A stretch of DNA of 49,262 nucleotides from JAFGJQ01 sp964586145 (GCA_964586145.1 CAZPHH010000031.1:1-49262); one strand, 5' to 3'; numbered from the stretch's first letter, positions 36,306-45,118 are shown. The notes: generated from the letters alone by a model not told the origin. Made by a program: numbers and translations.

Positions 36306-38211
36306 GTCCGGCCTCCTGCGTGGCGGCCACCGCAGCGCGGATATGCGCCTGAACCGCATCAGGCAGCTTCACGATGTACTTCTCCGGGTCCGCCTGAAAC
36401 CTCTTGTCGCAGCCCCAGCAGCAGAAGAACACGCGAACGCCGTGGTAGTCGATGAAGACGTCGTCCTGGATCGGGTTGCCCATGACCGGGCAAATGGTCT
36501 GAACGCCGGCGTCGGCGGGTTCGGTGGCTGGCTGATCCTGCACGTCGGCAGTCCGCCCCGAGGCGTGCCCGGCGTGGGCGTCGGCTCCACCGCCCTCCAG
36601 TCCGCGGGCGTGAAAGAGGCTCGGCTTGCCGGCGAGCTGCATCTGGCTGTCAATGACGAAGCCGCCGCGGGTGACGACCGTCTGGCCTGCGGTCAGACCG
36701 GACAGGACGGGGTAGTAGTCGCGTCCCGTGCCGTCGCGACCAAGCGGGCCGATCCGGACCTCGACGCCACGGTACACGCCGGGTCCCGTCTCGATGTAGA
36801 CGAGGGTTCGCTCGCCGGTCTGCATGACGGCCTCGCGCGGGACGGCCAGGAGTGCGGCCGGATCGCTCGGCGGCACATAGCCCGGCACGGCTTCAATCTC
36901 CACCATGTCCATTTCGCAGATCGGGCAGGTCGCGGGTTCCTGGGCGGTTTCCCAGGGATGCATGGGGCAGGCGTATCGACCCTCCAGGGCCGGGCCGGCT
37001 GCGGCGGCCCGCACGTCCATGGCGACGGAGACGTGGGCCGTGACGAACATGGCGGGTTTGAGCCGCCGCTCGGGGTTGGCCACGTTGACGCGGACTTTGA
37101 TGGTACGGGTCCGGTCGTCCACGACGGGGTCGACGAAGGCGATATGTCCGTCGAACATTTCGCCGGGCAGGGCCTCCGCGGTCACGCGTACGGTCTGGAA
37201 TGGTCGGATCCACGGAACGTCGGCCTCGTAAACGTCCAGCAGCAGCCAGACGTGGGTCAGGTCGGCGATTTCGTAGAGCACGTCTCCGGTCCGCACGTAC
37301 TGGCCCTCCATGACGTTCTTGCGCACCACCGTTCCGCCGATGGGAGCGTGGACGACGAGGTGAGTCTGCGGCGTGCCGCTGGCTTCGATGGCCTCGATCT
37401 GCTTATCGGTGATGCCCAGCAACTCGAGTTTGCGGCGCGCGGACCGGGCGAGTTGCTCGGCGCTGGCGCGGGAGGCGTCGAGAGCGCTGTCCTGCATGGC
37501 ACGGGCGGAGCGGATGGCCTGCAGATACTCCTCCTGGGCGGAAAGCAACTCCGGGCTGTAGAGCTCGACAAGATGATCGCCCTCCTGAACGAGCATGCCG
37601 GAGAAGTCGGCGAAGAGCCTGTCGATGCGGCCGCCGATCCAGGCGGCGACCATGCGGTGCCGGGTCTCGTCGTAGCCGATCTTCCCGACGGTGCGGATTT
37701 CGCGGACAAGCCTGCGGAGCCGGGCGGGCTCGGTGGCCAGACCGGCGAGGCGCCGGGCGCGTTCGCTGAGCCGTATCTCATATGTGCCGGTCCCGTCTGC
37801 TTCGTGCTCGCCGACGGGCTCGCGTTTCATGCCGCAGACGGGGCAGCGGCTGGTGGGGTCGGCGCTGCCCTGGTCTCCGCACTCCGGCATGGTGCAGCGA
37901 TACCATTGCTTGTTCGGGACGGCGAGGTCCCGGGGTGCGCTCGCCGACGGGGCCCGGGCTTCCGCGCGGTGCGGGATCAACTCCATGCCGCAGATTGGGC
38001 ATTTGCCAGGACCGGATTCACGCACCTCCGGATGCATGGAGCACGTCCAGTACTCGACTGGCGGCGTGACGGTGACGGGCGACCCTCCTGCGTTCGAGAG
38101 CCGCCAGGCGGCCCACAGCAGAATGACGATCAACACCGAGAGGACGACCGCCCAGCGGATCAGAAGGCCGCGTACGGCCACGGTGTACGGCGTGCCTTCC
38201 TGGGAATTCAT
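36298..38211 (-). CDS. CusB-type RND efflux periplasmic adaptor with three HMBD-like motifs and a YHS-like C-terminal domain
   Basis: The 637-residue protein is anchored by an N-terminal helix (about 14-37). HMBD-like heavy-metal-binding motifs lie at 54-80 (YWTCSMHPEV...CPICGMEL), 103-131 (YRCTMPEC...CPVCGM) and 412-440 (YACPMHPW...CPICEMDM). The adaptor core covers about 143-400 (GRIDRLFADFSGMLVQEGDH, APIGGTVVRKNVMEGQYV, VWLLLDVYEADV), and a beta-barrel segment follows to about 530. A His/Asp linker (HAGHA) leads to a YHS-like domain at 572-613 (CPVMGNP...FFCCWGCDKRF). It bridges pump and outer-membrane channel and probably delivers metal. Its ATG overlaps the TolC-type stop (ATGA). Confidence 0.92.
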   Translation of the reverse strand: MNSQEGTPYTVAVRGLLIRWAVVLSVLIVILLWAAWRLSNAGGSPVTVTPPVEYWTCSMHPEVRESGPGKCPICGMELIPHRAEARAPSASAPRDLAVPNKQWYRCTMPECGDQGSADPTSRCPVCGMKREPVGEHEADGTGTYEIRLSERARRLAGLATEPARLRRLVREIRTVGKIGYDETRHRMVAAWIGGRIDRLFADFSGMLVQEGDHLVELYSPELLSAQEEYLQAIRSARAMQDSALDASRASAEQLARSARRKLELLGITDKQIEAIEASGTPQTHLVVHAPIGGTVVRKNVMEGQYVRTGDVLYEIADLTHVWLLLDVYEADVPWIRPFQTVRVTAEALPGEMFDGHIAFVDPVVDDRTRTIKVRVNVANPERRLKPAMFVTAHVSVAMDVRAAAAGPALEGRYACPMHPWETAQEPATCPICEMDMVEIEAVPGYVPPSDPAALLAVPREAVMQTGERTLVYIETGPGVYRGVEVRIGPLGRDGTGRDYYPVLSGLTAGQTVVTRGGFVIDSQMQLAGKPSLFHARGLEGGGADAHAGHASGRTADVQDQPATEPADAGVQTICPVMGNPIQDDVFIDYHGVRVFFCCWGCDKRFQADPEKYIVKLPDAVQAHIRAAVAATQEAGRD

Positions 38212-39734
38212 GGCGCATCCTCGCGGGCTGACGATGTCGGCGGTTCCGGCGCTCGTATCAATTCGAGCCCGACCTCCTGCTGCAATTGGGAGAAGGCGGT
38301 ATCCAGTTCAGTGACGTTTTGGTGCCGCATTTGCTCGAACTGAAGCCAGCGCTGCCAGTTGTCAATCACGGTCAGAAACGTGGTGTCGCCCACCTGATAG
38401 CCGGTCAGGCTGACCTCGTACGTCTGCCGGGCCTGCGGGATCAGCACGGTATCCAGAAGGCGCTGGGTTTTCTGCTTCGCCTGTACGCGCGCCCAGTTGT
38501 CGAAGATGCGAAACGCCACGAGATTCCTTGTTCCCCGCCGCTCGTGATCCGTGGCCAGCAGCTTCATCCGCGCCTCGCGGCGAGCGGCCTCCACCTTCTG
38601 AATCCACAGCGGGACGTCAAACTGGATGGTGAATGCCCAGTTGTCATCACCGCCTTCGCTCTGTCGGTTGTAGGCCATGCGCTTGCCCGTTTCCGGGTTG
38701 ATCGGCGGTTTGAAGGGCTCGCGCGGATCGGTGTACGTCCATTCGATGCCGACGGTCAGGTCCGGCCAGTAGCCCAGGTCGGCAAGGGCAAGTTTCTCCA
38801 CGTCTCGTTCACGCTGCCGCGCCAGGCGGGCGAGTTCCGGATTGTTCGTTTCCGCCAGGCGAATCAGCACATCGGTCTCCACGGCGATGGGGGTGGGGTC
38901 CACGACCTGCGTGTGTGGGACCTCACGCGCCGGTCCGTAATCGCGAAGCTGATTCAGCGCCGCCGCGGCGGTGCTGCGGCGCAGGCGATAGATATCCAGG
39001 TCGTTTCGCAGGTCGGCCAGTTCGGTCTTCACCCGCAGCACGTCGGCCTGAGTGACCTTGGCCACCTCGTACCGGGCGACGACGACACGCGCCAGGTCTT
39101 CCAGGATGGCTACGTTCGCCTCCGCCACTTCAAGGTGCCGGTCCATCAGGTAGACGGAATACCACGCGCGTTCCACGTCGCCGATCACGCGCAGACGCAC
39201 GGCGTTGAGCTGCTCGATGGCCATGCGGACTTCGGCAGCGGCCACCTTGCCCGCCCGGTCGAGCTTCGCAGGGAACGGGATCTTCTGCCCCACGCCCAGC
39301 GTGTAGTACATGTCGCCTGCCGCGGTCTGGATCGGCTCCGGTCGGATGATGTTCCGGACGAACGGGTCCGGCAGGGCGGTGGCTTGAGGAACGCGGGCCA
39401 GGGTCGCCTCCAGGTTGGCAACGGCCGTCGCGACGCACGGGTTTCGCTCCAGCGCTTCGCGAATGTAGGCCTTCAGCGGCTGGTGGGGGGGGACTCGATC
39501 GCCGGTTGCGGTCGGCGCCGTCGTGGTTGGCGCGGGGGTCCCCACGATCATCGGCGTCGTGCCCGCCTCGGAGGAAGCGGCGTACTGGTGCCGCTGCCAT
39601 GTCTTCAGTGCGGCCGAGACTTGTTCTGCCGATTGGCCGTAGGTGGCGCAGCCGGCCGTGAGCAGGAGGCCGAGAATCATCGGAAGCGTCGCGCCGGCTG
39701 TGCTCGGACACTTGCCGTTATGAGAAATTTCCAT
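38208..39734 (-). CDS. TolC-family outer-membrane efflux lipoprotein
   Basis: The 508-residue protein has a lipoprotein signal (MILGLLLTAGC, lipobox LTAG-C) and two outer-membrane efflux protein halves rich in long helices (LKAYIREALERNPCVATAVA, LEVAEANVAILEDLARVVVA, RQTYEVSLTGYQVGDTTFL). It forms the exit duct for the pump encoded downstream. I choose ATG 39734, which has GGTGAG 7 bases upstream; ATG 39749 (MVSRAMEIS) is the alternative. The gene is first in the metal module and ends in a 4-base overlap with the adaptor gene. The longer frame to 40157 lies antisense to the next gene. Confidence 0.9.
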   Translation of the reverse strand: MEISHNGKCPSTAGATLPMILGLLLTAGCATYGQSAEQVSAALKTWQRHQYAASSEAGTTPMIVGTPAPTTTAPTATGDRVPPHQPLKAYIREALERNPCVATAVANLEATLARVPQATALPDPFVRNIIRPEPIQTAAGDMYYTLGVGQKIPFPAKLDRAGKVAAAEVRMAIEQLNAVRLRVIGDVERAWYSVYLMDRHLEVAEANVAILEDLARVVVARYEVAKVTQADVLRVKTELADLRNDLDIYRLRRSTAAAALNQLRDYGPAREVPHTQVVDPTPIAVETDVLIRLAETNNPELARLARQRERDVEKLALADLGYWPDLTVGIEWTYTDPREPFKPPINPETGKRMAYNRQSEGGDDNWAFTIQFDVPLWIQKVEAARREARMKLLATDHERRGTRNLVAFRIFDNWARVQAKQKTQRLLDTVLIPQARQTYEVSLTGYQVGDTTFLTVIDNWQRWLQFEQMRHQNVTELDTAFSQLQQEVGLELIRAPEPPTSSAREDAP

Positions 39735-40108
39735 TGCTCGGCTCACCATTCCCTGCTTTTGCCCATGCTTGTCATTGTTGAACGTCCCGAGGTGACGCTT
39801 TCCTGCGGTATCCATGCTCGCATACGCGTCCCTTGCGCCCCGGCCGCGCGACACGGAAATGAATGGACTCCTGCAAGAATGTGCTTCGGCCGACGATTCG
39901 AGCGCCGACCGGCCGGCGGCGGTCACCCTACACCCGGGCCACGTGCAACACAAGCAGAAACCGGACCGGCCTTGCGTGGCCGGAGTCTCTCGCGTTCCGG
40001 CCCTTGTGACGGGGCGGCGGTTGGTCGTACCATGTCGGCCGCGAGCAGCGCGGTTGCGGGACAGGCGGCTTCCGGCGTTGGTGGTGCTGTCTTTCCCTGG
40101 AGGGCCCG
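39735..40108. other. Divergent intergenic region upstream of the metal module
   Basis: This region must carry the promoter of the minus-strand efflux module and that of the plus-strand DUF5009-type gene. On the minus strand GGAAAG and CGTTC stand 13 bases apart near 39776-39800, too close for a typical ECF promoter, so I do not call one. No gene is supported. Confidence 0.4.
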
Positions 40109-41569
40109 ATGGCATCCGTGACTCAGAGCGAAGTGATTCCACCACCCGTTCCGGCACGCCGGCGTGCGGACGCGCTGGATGCGCTGCGGGGGTTCGCCAT
40201 CCTGACGATGGTCCTGTCGGGACTTATTCCCTGGCACGTCCTGCCGGCGTGGATGTACCACGCGCAACTTCCTCCGCCTTTGAACAAGTTTGACCCGTCC
40301 GTTCCGGGCATCACGTGGGTGGACCTGGTGTTTCCCTTCTTCCTGTTTGCCATGGGAGCGTCCATGCCGCTGGCCCTGGGGCGGCGAATGGCCAAGGGCG
40401 AACCGTGGTGGAAGCTGGCCCGGTACGTGGTTCAACGTGGCATTCTGCTGGGGCTGTTCGCAATCTACCACCAGCACATCCAGCCCTGGACACTGATCAA
40501 GAGCCCCTCCACGTCCACCTGGCTGGTTGCTCTGGCCGGGTTCCTGCTGCTCTTTCCTGCGCTGGCCAGATTGCCGGACCGCTGGTCGTTCCCGCGGTGC
40601 ATGGGGGTTCGCGCGGCGGGGTGGCTGGGCGCGATTGCGCTGATGGCGTGGCTGCCGCGCTTCGGGCAGGACATCGCGTTCTCCGTGACGCGGAACAACA
40701 TCATCCTGGTCGTGCTGACGAACATGGCCGTCTTCGGGTCGATCGTGTGGATGCTGACGCAACGGAGCTGGACCGCCCGGCTTCTGTTGATGGTTCCGCT
40801 GCTGGGCATCCGCCTGGCTCACGCAGAGCCGGGCTGGGTGCAGATGGTGTGGAACTGGTCGCCCGTTCCGTCGATGTACCGGCTGTACTACCTGCAATAC
40901 CTTTTCATCGTGATCCCCGGGACGATCGCGGGGGACGTTCTGCGTGACTGGCTGGAGGGTCCGGCGGAAACAGCGCAGGCGCGCCCAGACCGGATCCTGG
41001 ATGCACTTCGGTTTGCCGGCATGGTCACTCTGTGTGTGGGGATGGTGGTCCTGATGCTGGCGGGCTTGTTCAGCCGCTGGCTGCCGTGGACCGTGCTGGT
41101 GGCGATGGCGGCGTGCGCGGCGGGTTGGCCGCTGTTCATGCGGCCAACGAGTCCGACCGGGGTGCTGCTGCGGCGCTTGTACGTGTGGGGCGTGTGCTGG
41201 CTGATTGTGGGGCTGATCTTCGAGCCGTACGAAGGGGGCATCAAGAAGGACCGCGCCACGATGAGCTACTACTTCGTGACCAGCGGGCTGGCCTGCTTCA
41301 CGCTGATCGCCTTCACCGTGATCATCGACGTGTGGCGGGGCCGGCGCTGGATGCGGCTGCTCATCGACAACGGCCAGAACCCGATGATCGCCTATGCGGG
41401 CAGTGGGGCGTTCATGGCGCCCATCCTGAACCTGACCGGCCTGGAGGGCGTGCTGGTGCGCTGGCTGCACACACCATGGCTGGGCTTCCTTCGCGGCTGC
41501 ATCAAGACGTTTCTGCTGGCACTGTTCGTGAGTCTCTGCACACGCCTGCGCATCTTCTGGCGAACGTAG
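40109..41569 (+). CDS. DUF5009/HGSNAT-like multi-pass membrane acyltransferase
   Basis: The 486-residue inner-membrane protein has about ten hydrophobic segments. Family signatures are the N-terminal ADALDALRGFAILTMVLSG and TWVDLVFPFFLFAMGASMPL, also seen in heparan-alpha-glucosaminide N-acetyltransferase-like and NagX-like proteins. These may move acetyl groups across the membrane onto amino sugars. A later membrane block (RNNIILVVLTNMAVFGSIVW, YLQYLFIVIPGTIAGDVLRD) and the conserved NGQNPMIAYAGSG near the C-terminus agree. GGAGG is 6-7 bases before the ATG. Its neighbours say nothing about a substrate. Confidence 0.82.
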   Translation: MASVTQSEVIPPPVPARRRADALDALRGFAILTMVLSGLIPWHVLPAWMYHAQLPPPLNKFDPSVPGITWVDLVFPFFLFAMGASMPLALGRRMAKGEPWWKLARYVVQRGILLGLFAIYHQHIQPWTLIKSPSTSTWLVALAGFLLLFPALARLPDRWSFPRCMGVRAAGWLGAIALMAWLPRFGQDIAFSVTRNNIILVVLTNMAVFGSIVWMLTQRSWTARLLLMVPLLGIRLAHAEPGWVQMVWNWSPVPSMYRLYYLQYLFIVIPGTIAGDVLRDWLEGPAETAQARPDRILDALRFAGMVTLCVGMVVLMLAGLFSRWLPWTVLVAMAACAAGWPLFMRPTSPTGVLLRRLYVWGVCWLIVGLIFEPYEGGIKKDRATMSYYFVTSGLACFTLIAFTVIIDVWRGRRWMRLLIDNGQNPMIAYAGSGAFMAPILNLTGLEGVLVRWLHTPWLGFLRGCIKTFLLALFVSLCTRLRIFWRT

Positions 41570-41663
41570 CGCTCAGTCGAACATGACGGCTGACGTGTCG
41601 AGCAGAAGACACGCCGCACCGCAGACCTCCAGATTTCTTCGCATCCCCGCGCTGATTCCCACG

Positions 41664-41725
41664 AGACCGGCTGGAAAGCCGGTCCCACACCAGAGGCCGG
41701 TCCCACACCAGAGGCCGATCGCACA
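41664..41725 (-). repeat. Dispersed palindromic repeat cluster, copy B (inverted relative to copy A)
   Basis: AGACCGGCTGGAAAGCCGGTCCCACA starts the cluster at 41664 (a full palindromic unit). Two half units CCAGAGGCCGGTCCCACA and CCAGAGGCCGATCGCACA follow. The reverse complement of the first half unit occurs, with one change, at 22428. The cluster sits between the DUF5009-type stop and the flavoprotein stop. Confidence 0.8.
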
Positions 41726-41815
41726 GAATCGAACAGACGTCAGCCCTGCGCTACAGCGATACGAGAGTCAGGAGCCGAGAGGCGGGCGCCGCACGGAACG
41801 CGGGCGGGGCGGGTC

Positions 41816-43063
41816 CTACAGGGCATGGGCGGCGACGTGGGCGGTGGACCAGGCCCACTGGAAGTTGAAGCCGCCGATGCGGCCGTCCACGTCGAGGATT
41901 TCGCCGACGAGGTACAGGCCGGGGCAGGGACGGGAGGCGAGCGTGGCCGGGTCGATCTCGTCGAGCGGAACGCCGCCGGCGGTGACCTCGGCGTGGTCGT
42001 ATCCGCGGCCGGCGACGACGGGCAGCGGCCAGTCGTGCAGGGCACGGGTCAGGCGGCGTCGATCCGGCTTTGTCACGTGGGCCATGGGGATCTGGCCGTC
42101 GAGAGGAATGCGGGCGAGAAGGGCCGCCGCCAGCCGGGCGGGGATCCGCGAGGCCAGTGCGTTGCGCAAAAACGACCGCGGCTGGCTCTCGGCGAGGGCG
42201 AGGAGCGCGCGTTCCACAGAAGCGAAGTCGTGGCCGGGGAGAAGGTTGGCGGTGATGGTGACCCGGCGCTTCTCCAGCGTGGCGCGGTGCCAGTGTCGTG
42301 ACACGTCCAGCACCACCGGGCCGCTGACGCCGAAATGCGTCCAGAGCAGGGCCCCGGCGTGGCGGAGTGGCTTCGATCCCTCCGCGGCGACGGCGAGTTC
42401 CACGTCATGGGCGATGCCGGCCAGCGAGGCGTGAAAGTCCCCCTGAAGCACCAGCGGGTCCAGTGCGGGCGTGGTCGGCACGATCGAGTGGCCCAGGGAG
42501 CGGGCGAGCGTGTATCCGCTCCCATCGCTGCCGGTCTGGGGCAGGGACAGGCCGCCGGTGGCCAGGACGACGCGCGGCGAGGTCCAGATGGTGTCTTCCA
42601 CGCGGAGGCAGAAGCCCGCTTCGTCGCGGACGATGTCGTCTACGCGGGCGGGGTGGACGATGCGGACGCCGCGGGCGCGAGCCTCGGCCAGAAGGGCGTC
42701 CCGCACGGTGTGGGCGTCATTGGAGTCGGGGAAAAGCTTGCCGTTCTCCTCCTCGTGCAGGGCCACGCCGATTTCCCGGAAAAATGCGACGGTCTGGTCG
42801 ACGGGAAAGGCGTCCAGCACGCGGCGGATGATGTTCGGACTGCCGCCGCAGAAGTCGGCGGGCGTGACGCGGACGTTGGTGACGTTACAACGGCCGCCGC
42901 CGGAGGCCAGGATCTTCGCCCCGAGCCGGCGGGCGCCGTCCAGCACGACGATGGTTGCCTCGGGCCGGCGCCGCGCGGCGAAGATGGCGGCGGTCAGGCC
43001 CGCGGCCCCGGCGCCGACGATGACCACGTGGGCATGAGTTCCATTGGAGCCGGTTGAGGGCAC
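41816..43063 (-). CDS. BaiN/HI0933-family NAD(P)/FAD-dependent oxidoreductase
   Basis: The 415-residue flavoprotein has the FAD-binding GAGAAGLTAAIFAARR, the family hallmark KILASGGGRCNVTN, LATGGLSLPQTGSDGSGY in the middle and CPGLYLVGEILDVDGRIGGF near the C-terminus. The family covers poorly characterised reductases (YhiN, HI0933) and BaiN, a bile-acid 3-oxo reductase. There is no bile-acid context here, so the substrate is unknown. It starts at a GTG (43063) with GGAAG 9 bases upstream, and no ATG in frame near the N-terminus fits. It lies 21 bases after the CsgG-like gene stop, so the two may be co-transcribed. Confidence 0.9.
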   Translation of the reverse strand: MPSTGSNGTHAHVVIVGAGAAGLTAAIFAARRRPEATIVVLDGARRLGAKILASGGGRCNVTNVRVTPADFCGGSPNIIRRVLDAFPVDQTVAFFREIGVALHEEENGKLFPDSNDAHTVRDALLAEARARGVRIVHPARVDDIVRDEAGFCLRVEDTIWTSPRVVLATGGLSLPQTGSDGSGYTLARSLGHSIVPTTPALDPLVLQGDFHASLAGIAHDVELAVAAEGSKPLRHAGALLWTHFGVSGPVVLDVSRHWHRATLEKRRVTITANLLPGHDFASVERALLALAESQPRSFLRNALASRIPARLAAALLARIPLDGQIPMAHVTKPDRRRLTRALHDWPLPVVAGRGYDHAEVTAGGVPLDEIDPATLASRPCPGLYLVGEILDVDGRIGGFNFQWAWSTAHVAAHAL

Positions 43064-43084
43064 GGTCGTCTTCCGTCGGCCTTT

Positions 43085-44131
43085 CTATCGCTTCGGTTCC
43101 AGAATCCGGAAGTTGCGCCAGGCGATGGGAGTCGGCCCGGAGTACAGCTTGGCCTGATAGTCGCCATAGCCGTTCCTGTCAAGAAGGTCGTTCACGGAGA
43201 ATGTGAAGCCGGCGCGATCGTGCTGCCTGCTCCAGGTGAAAGCCGTCTCGGCGAGCACTTCGCGGCCGTCCTTCGGGACGATGGTAATGCGGAAGTCGTT
43301 GCGGTCAGCCTCGGCGGGCAGGCGCACGACCACGTGCACCGTATCCATGTCGGGCGTGAACCGGTCCTGCCAGTCCCATTGCTGGTCGTAGAAGTCGCCG
43401 GCGATCCTCACGGCATCTTTGGGGACCTTGACTTCCTTGCGGGTGACGGCCACGGATTCCACGACGTGTCGGACCAGTTGGGCCTCGGCAGCCTGGATCA
43501 GTTGCTCGGCGCTGTGCTTCGGCGGGGTGCCGTCGTCCGAGAGAGTAATGGGCCGGCTGACCGCCGCAATCTGCCGGCCGGTGACCGCGTCGAGCACGAC
43601 CACCTGACAATCGACGGTCACATCGTGGCGATACCATTCGTACGGGATCTGCTGCCAGCCGGTGATGACCGGGTTGCCGTTGACATCCCGGCCCCAGACG
43701 GGGATCGGGATGGATCGGGTTTCGTGACGGGTGTGGGCGTCGTAGCGGTTGAGCACGCCGCAGACCAAGGCCTGCACGGCCTTCACCCGCCCGATGGTCC
43801 GGGCCAGGTCGGCGTCGATGATGCCGGCCGCGATGGCGTCGTGCTCGGCCAGGATGTCGCGCAGGTGGGAACGGGTGTAAACCTCGTATGTGGCGTTGTT
43901 GGTGAGCTCCGCGGAGATTCTGTCGCTGATCCGCTCGGCCACGCCGCGTGCCCGGGTCCGGTTGCCGAACGGTACGACGGCCAGGCGGGTCAGGTCGCCC
44001 TGGTAGAAGTCGGGGATCCGGGTGATGAGGATGCGGTCCTTCCGCCCGCCCCCACCTCCGCAGCCGGCCGGCAGAGCGGCGACCAGGCATAGCAACCAGA
44101 CCCATCTGTGTGTCACGATTCTCTCCAACAT
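43085..44131 (-). CDS. CsgG/LpoB-like lipoprotein
   Basis: The 348-residue protein has a lipoprotein signal (WVWLLCLVAALPAGC, lipobox LPAG-C, then five Gly). The next part (LTRLAVVPFGNRTRARGVAE, RISDRISAELTNNATYEVYT, RSHLRDILAEHDAIAAGIID) matches the CsgG/LpoB/GNA1162-type fold found in curli secretion pores and PBP activators. The C-terminal part (DDFYDQQWDWQDRF-like region, then FTWSRQHDRAGFTFSVND) looks like a beta domain and is unassigned. A periplasmic or outer-membrane-anchored role is likely; the exact job is unknown. The start at 44131 has GGGGGT upstream and suits the signal peptide. Confidence 0.8.
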   Translation of the reverse strand: MLERIVTHRWVWLLCLVAALPAGCGGGGGRKDRILITRIPDFYQGDLTRLAVVPFGNRTRARGVAERISDRISAELTNNATYEVYTRSHLRDILAEHDAIAAGIIDADLARTIGRVKAVQALVCGVLNRYDAHTRHETRSIPIPVWGRDVNGNPVITGWQQIPYEWYRHDVTVDCQVVVLDAVTGRQIAAVSRPITLSDDGTPPKHSAEQLIQAAEAQLVRHVVESVAVTRKEVKVPKDAVRIAGDFYDQQWDWQDRFTPDMDTVHVVVRLPAEADRNDFRITIVPKDGREVLAETAFTWSRQHDRAGFTFSVNDLLDRNGYGDYQAKLYSGPTPIAWRNFRILEPKR

Positions 44132-44635
44132 GCTAGCTACCCCCGCAGCGTGGCCGGTTCGCGCGCGTGTACAGGCGACGGATTGTCGCGAGAATGGGCT
44201 GCAAGGCAAGCGCGGGGCCGGGGAGACGTTGGCAGCCGCGAGTGAGCAGGTCCTCACCGAGCGGGATGGCGGGCTGGAGGCGGTCGGGCGCTGTCGGGAG
44301 GCGGGGTGGGGGGGCAGCCGTGTCGGGGCTGCCGGAGCCGCTTGCAGCGGCCGCGCCCCGACGGAGCGACGGGCGTTCCCCGGCGCCACCATCGCGGGTT
44401 GTGGAGGCGCCGGGTCCGCCGGCAAGATGGGCGCGGAATGGCCACGCGGCGGCCCGGGCGCCGCCCCGAATTCCACCGATCGGCGCGTGCCGCGATGCCT
44501 CAGCAGACGCGGACATCCGAAGGCGGGCAGCGTGCAGGGGGCACGACCCCAGGAGCCCGTTTCGGCTGAGCGACCAGCCCGGGCGTGTCACCGCGACCGA
44601 TTTCGGCCGGCGTCACGATGGCGGCCCGAGTGTTG
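44132..44635. other. Intergenic region, nothing convincing
   Basis: About 500 very GC-rich bases lie between two minus-strand genes. Open frames on both strands have no ribosome binding site or recognisable domain. A promoter for the CsgG-like gene is expected here, but none stands out. Confidence 0.5.
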
Positions 44636-44959
44636 TCATTCCACATAGATCTGCGCGTTCCACACGTCTCTGCAGGCACTGCGGCACTTGGAGTATGTCG
44701 GTTCGTTGCCGTGCCATCTCGCACAGCACTGGTAGCAGGCGGTCTTGCTGCTACAGAACCGGGCGCAGTCCCTGTAGTACGTTGGATGCGTGCATTTGTC
44801 CGTCGTCTGCAACACGTCGAGGACACCGACGCCCGGGGAGGTCCCGATGCTGCCATCCGTCGTGATGGCGCTGCCTGAGGGGACCGGGACGACGTCCGGC
44901 CCCGCGGACGCCACAAGGGTCAGAGCAAGCGCGGGCAGAATGACTCTCACGGGTTTCAT
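44636..44959 (-). CDS. Small secreted cysteine-rich protein (8 Cys)
   Basis: The 107-residue protein has a signal peptide (MKPVRVILPALALTLVASAG) and a Ser/Gly/Val-rich spacer. The last 55 residues hold eight Cys with spacing C-x8-C-x3-C-x5-C-x2-C-C-x12-C-x3-C, including an adjacent Cys pair. An even number suggests four disulfides; a metal cluster is the alternative. I recognise no family. GAGAGGAG precedes the ATG, and a sigma-54-like promoter lies 29-44 bases upstream. It stands between the CsgG-like lipoprotein and the helical secreted protein on the same strand. Confidence 0.7.
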   Translation of the reverse strand: MKPVRVILPALALTLVASAGPDVVPVPSGSAITTDGSIGTSPGVGVLDVLQTTDKCTHPTYYRDCARFCSSKTACYQCCARWHGNEPTYSKCRSACRDVWNAQIYVE

Positions 44960-44987
44960 GGTTGGCTCCTCTCAGATGGCTGGTGAC

Positions 44988-45003
44988 TGCAACACAACTG
45001 CCA
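44988..45003 (-). promoter_or_regulatory. Sigma-54-like -24/-12 promoter of the Cys-rich gene
   Basis: On the minus strand TGGCAGTTGTGTTGCA fits the consensus TGGCACG-N4-TTGCW with correct GG-to-GC spacing; the sixth base is G instead of C and the seventh T instead of G. Start is predicted near 44977, leaving a short leader that includes the ribosome binding site. No enhancer-binding site was identified. Confidence 0.45.
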
Positions 45004-45118
45004 CGACGCCTCAATCCCCGTGTGGCCGGCCTTCCCTCGGCGCCATCACATTCGTGAGACGGAGTCTCCCGAACGTGCCTGTGTCTTTCCGATGCACCAC
45101 CTTCCGGCCTGACGAAAG

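Noticed and set aside
34122..36455. Plus-strand frame of 777 codons over the RND pump gene
   Set aside because: Long antisense frames are common in DNA this GC-rich. Its composition (His, Arg, Gly, Asp rich) fits a shadow of the pump gene; the same holds for the frames at 5825-7903, 2015-3847 and 26464-29415.
39735..39870. ECF-type autoregulatory promoter upstream of the TolC-type gene
   Set aside because: GGAA-like and CGTT-like elements occur, but with the wrong spacing. The similar search upstream of the sigma gene (32125-32222) gave GGAAC and CGTC 22 bases apart, which is too far.
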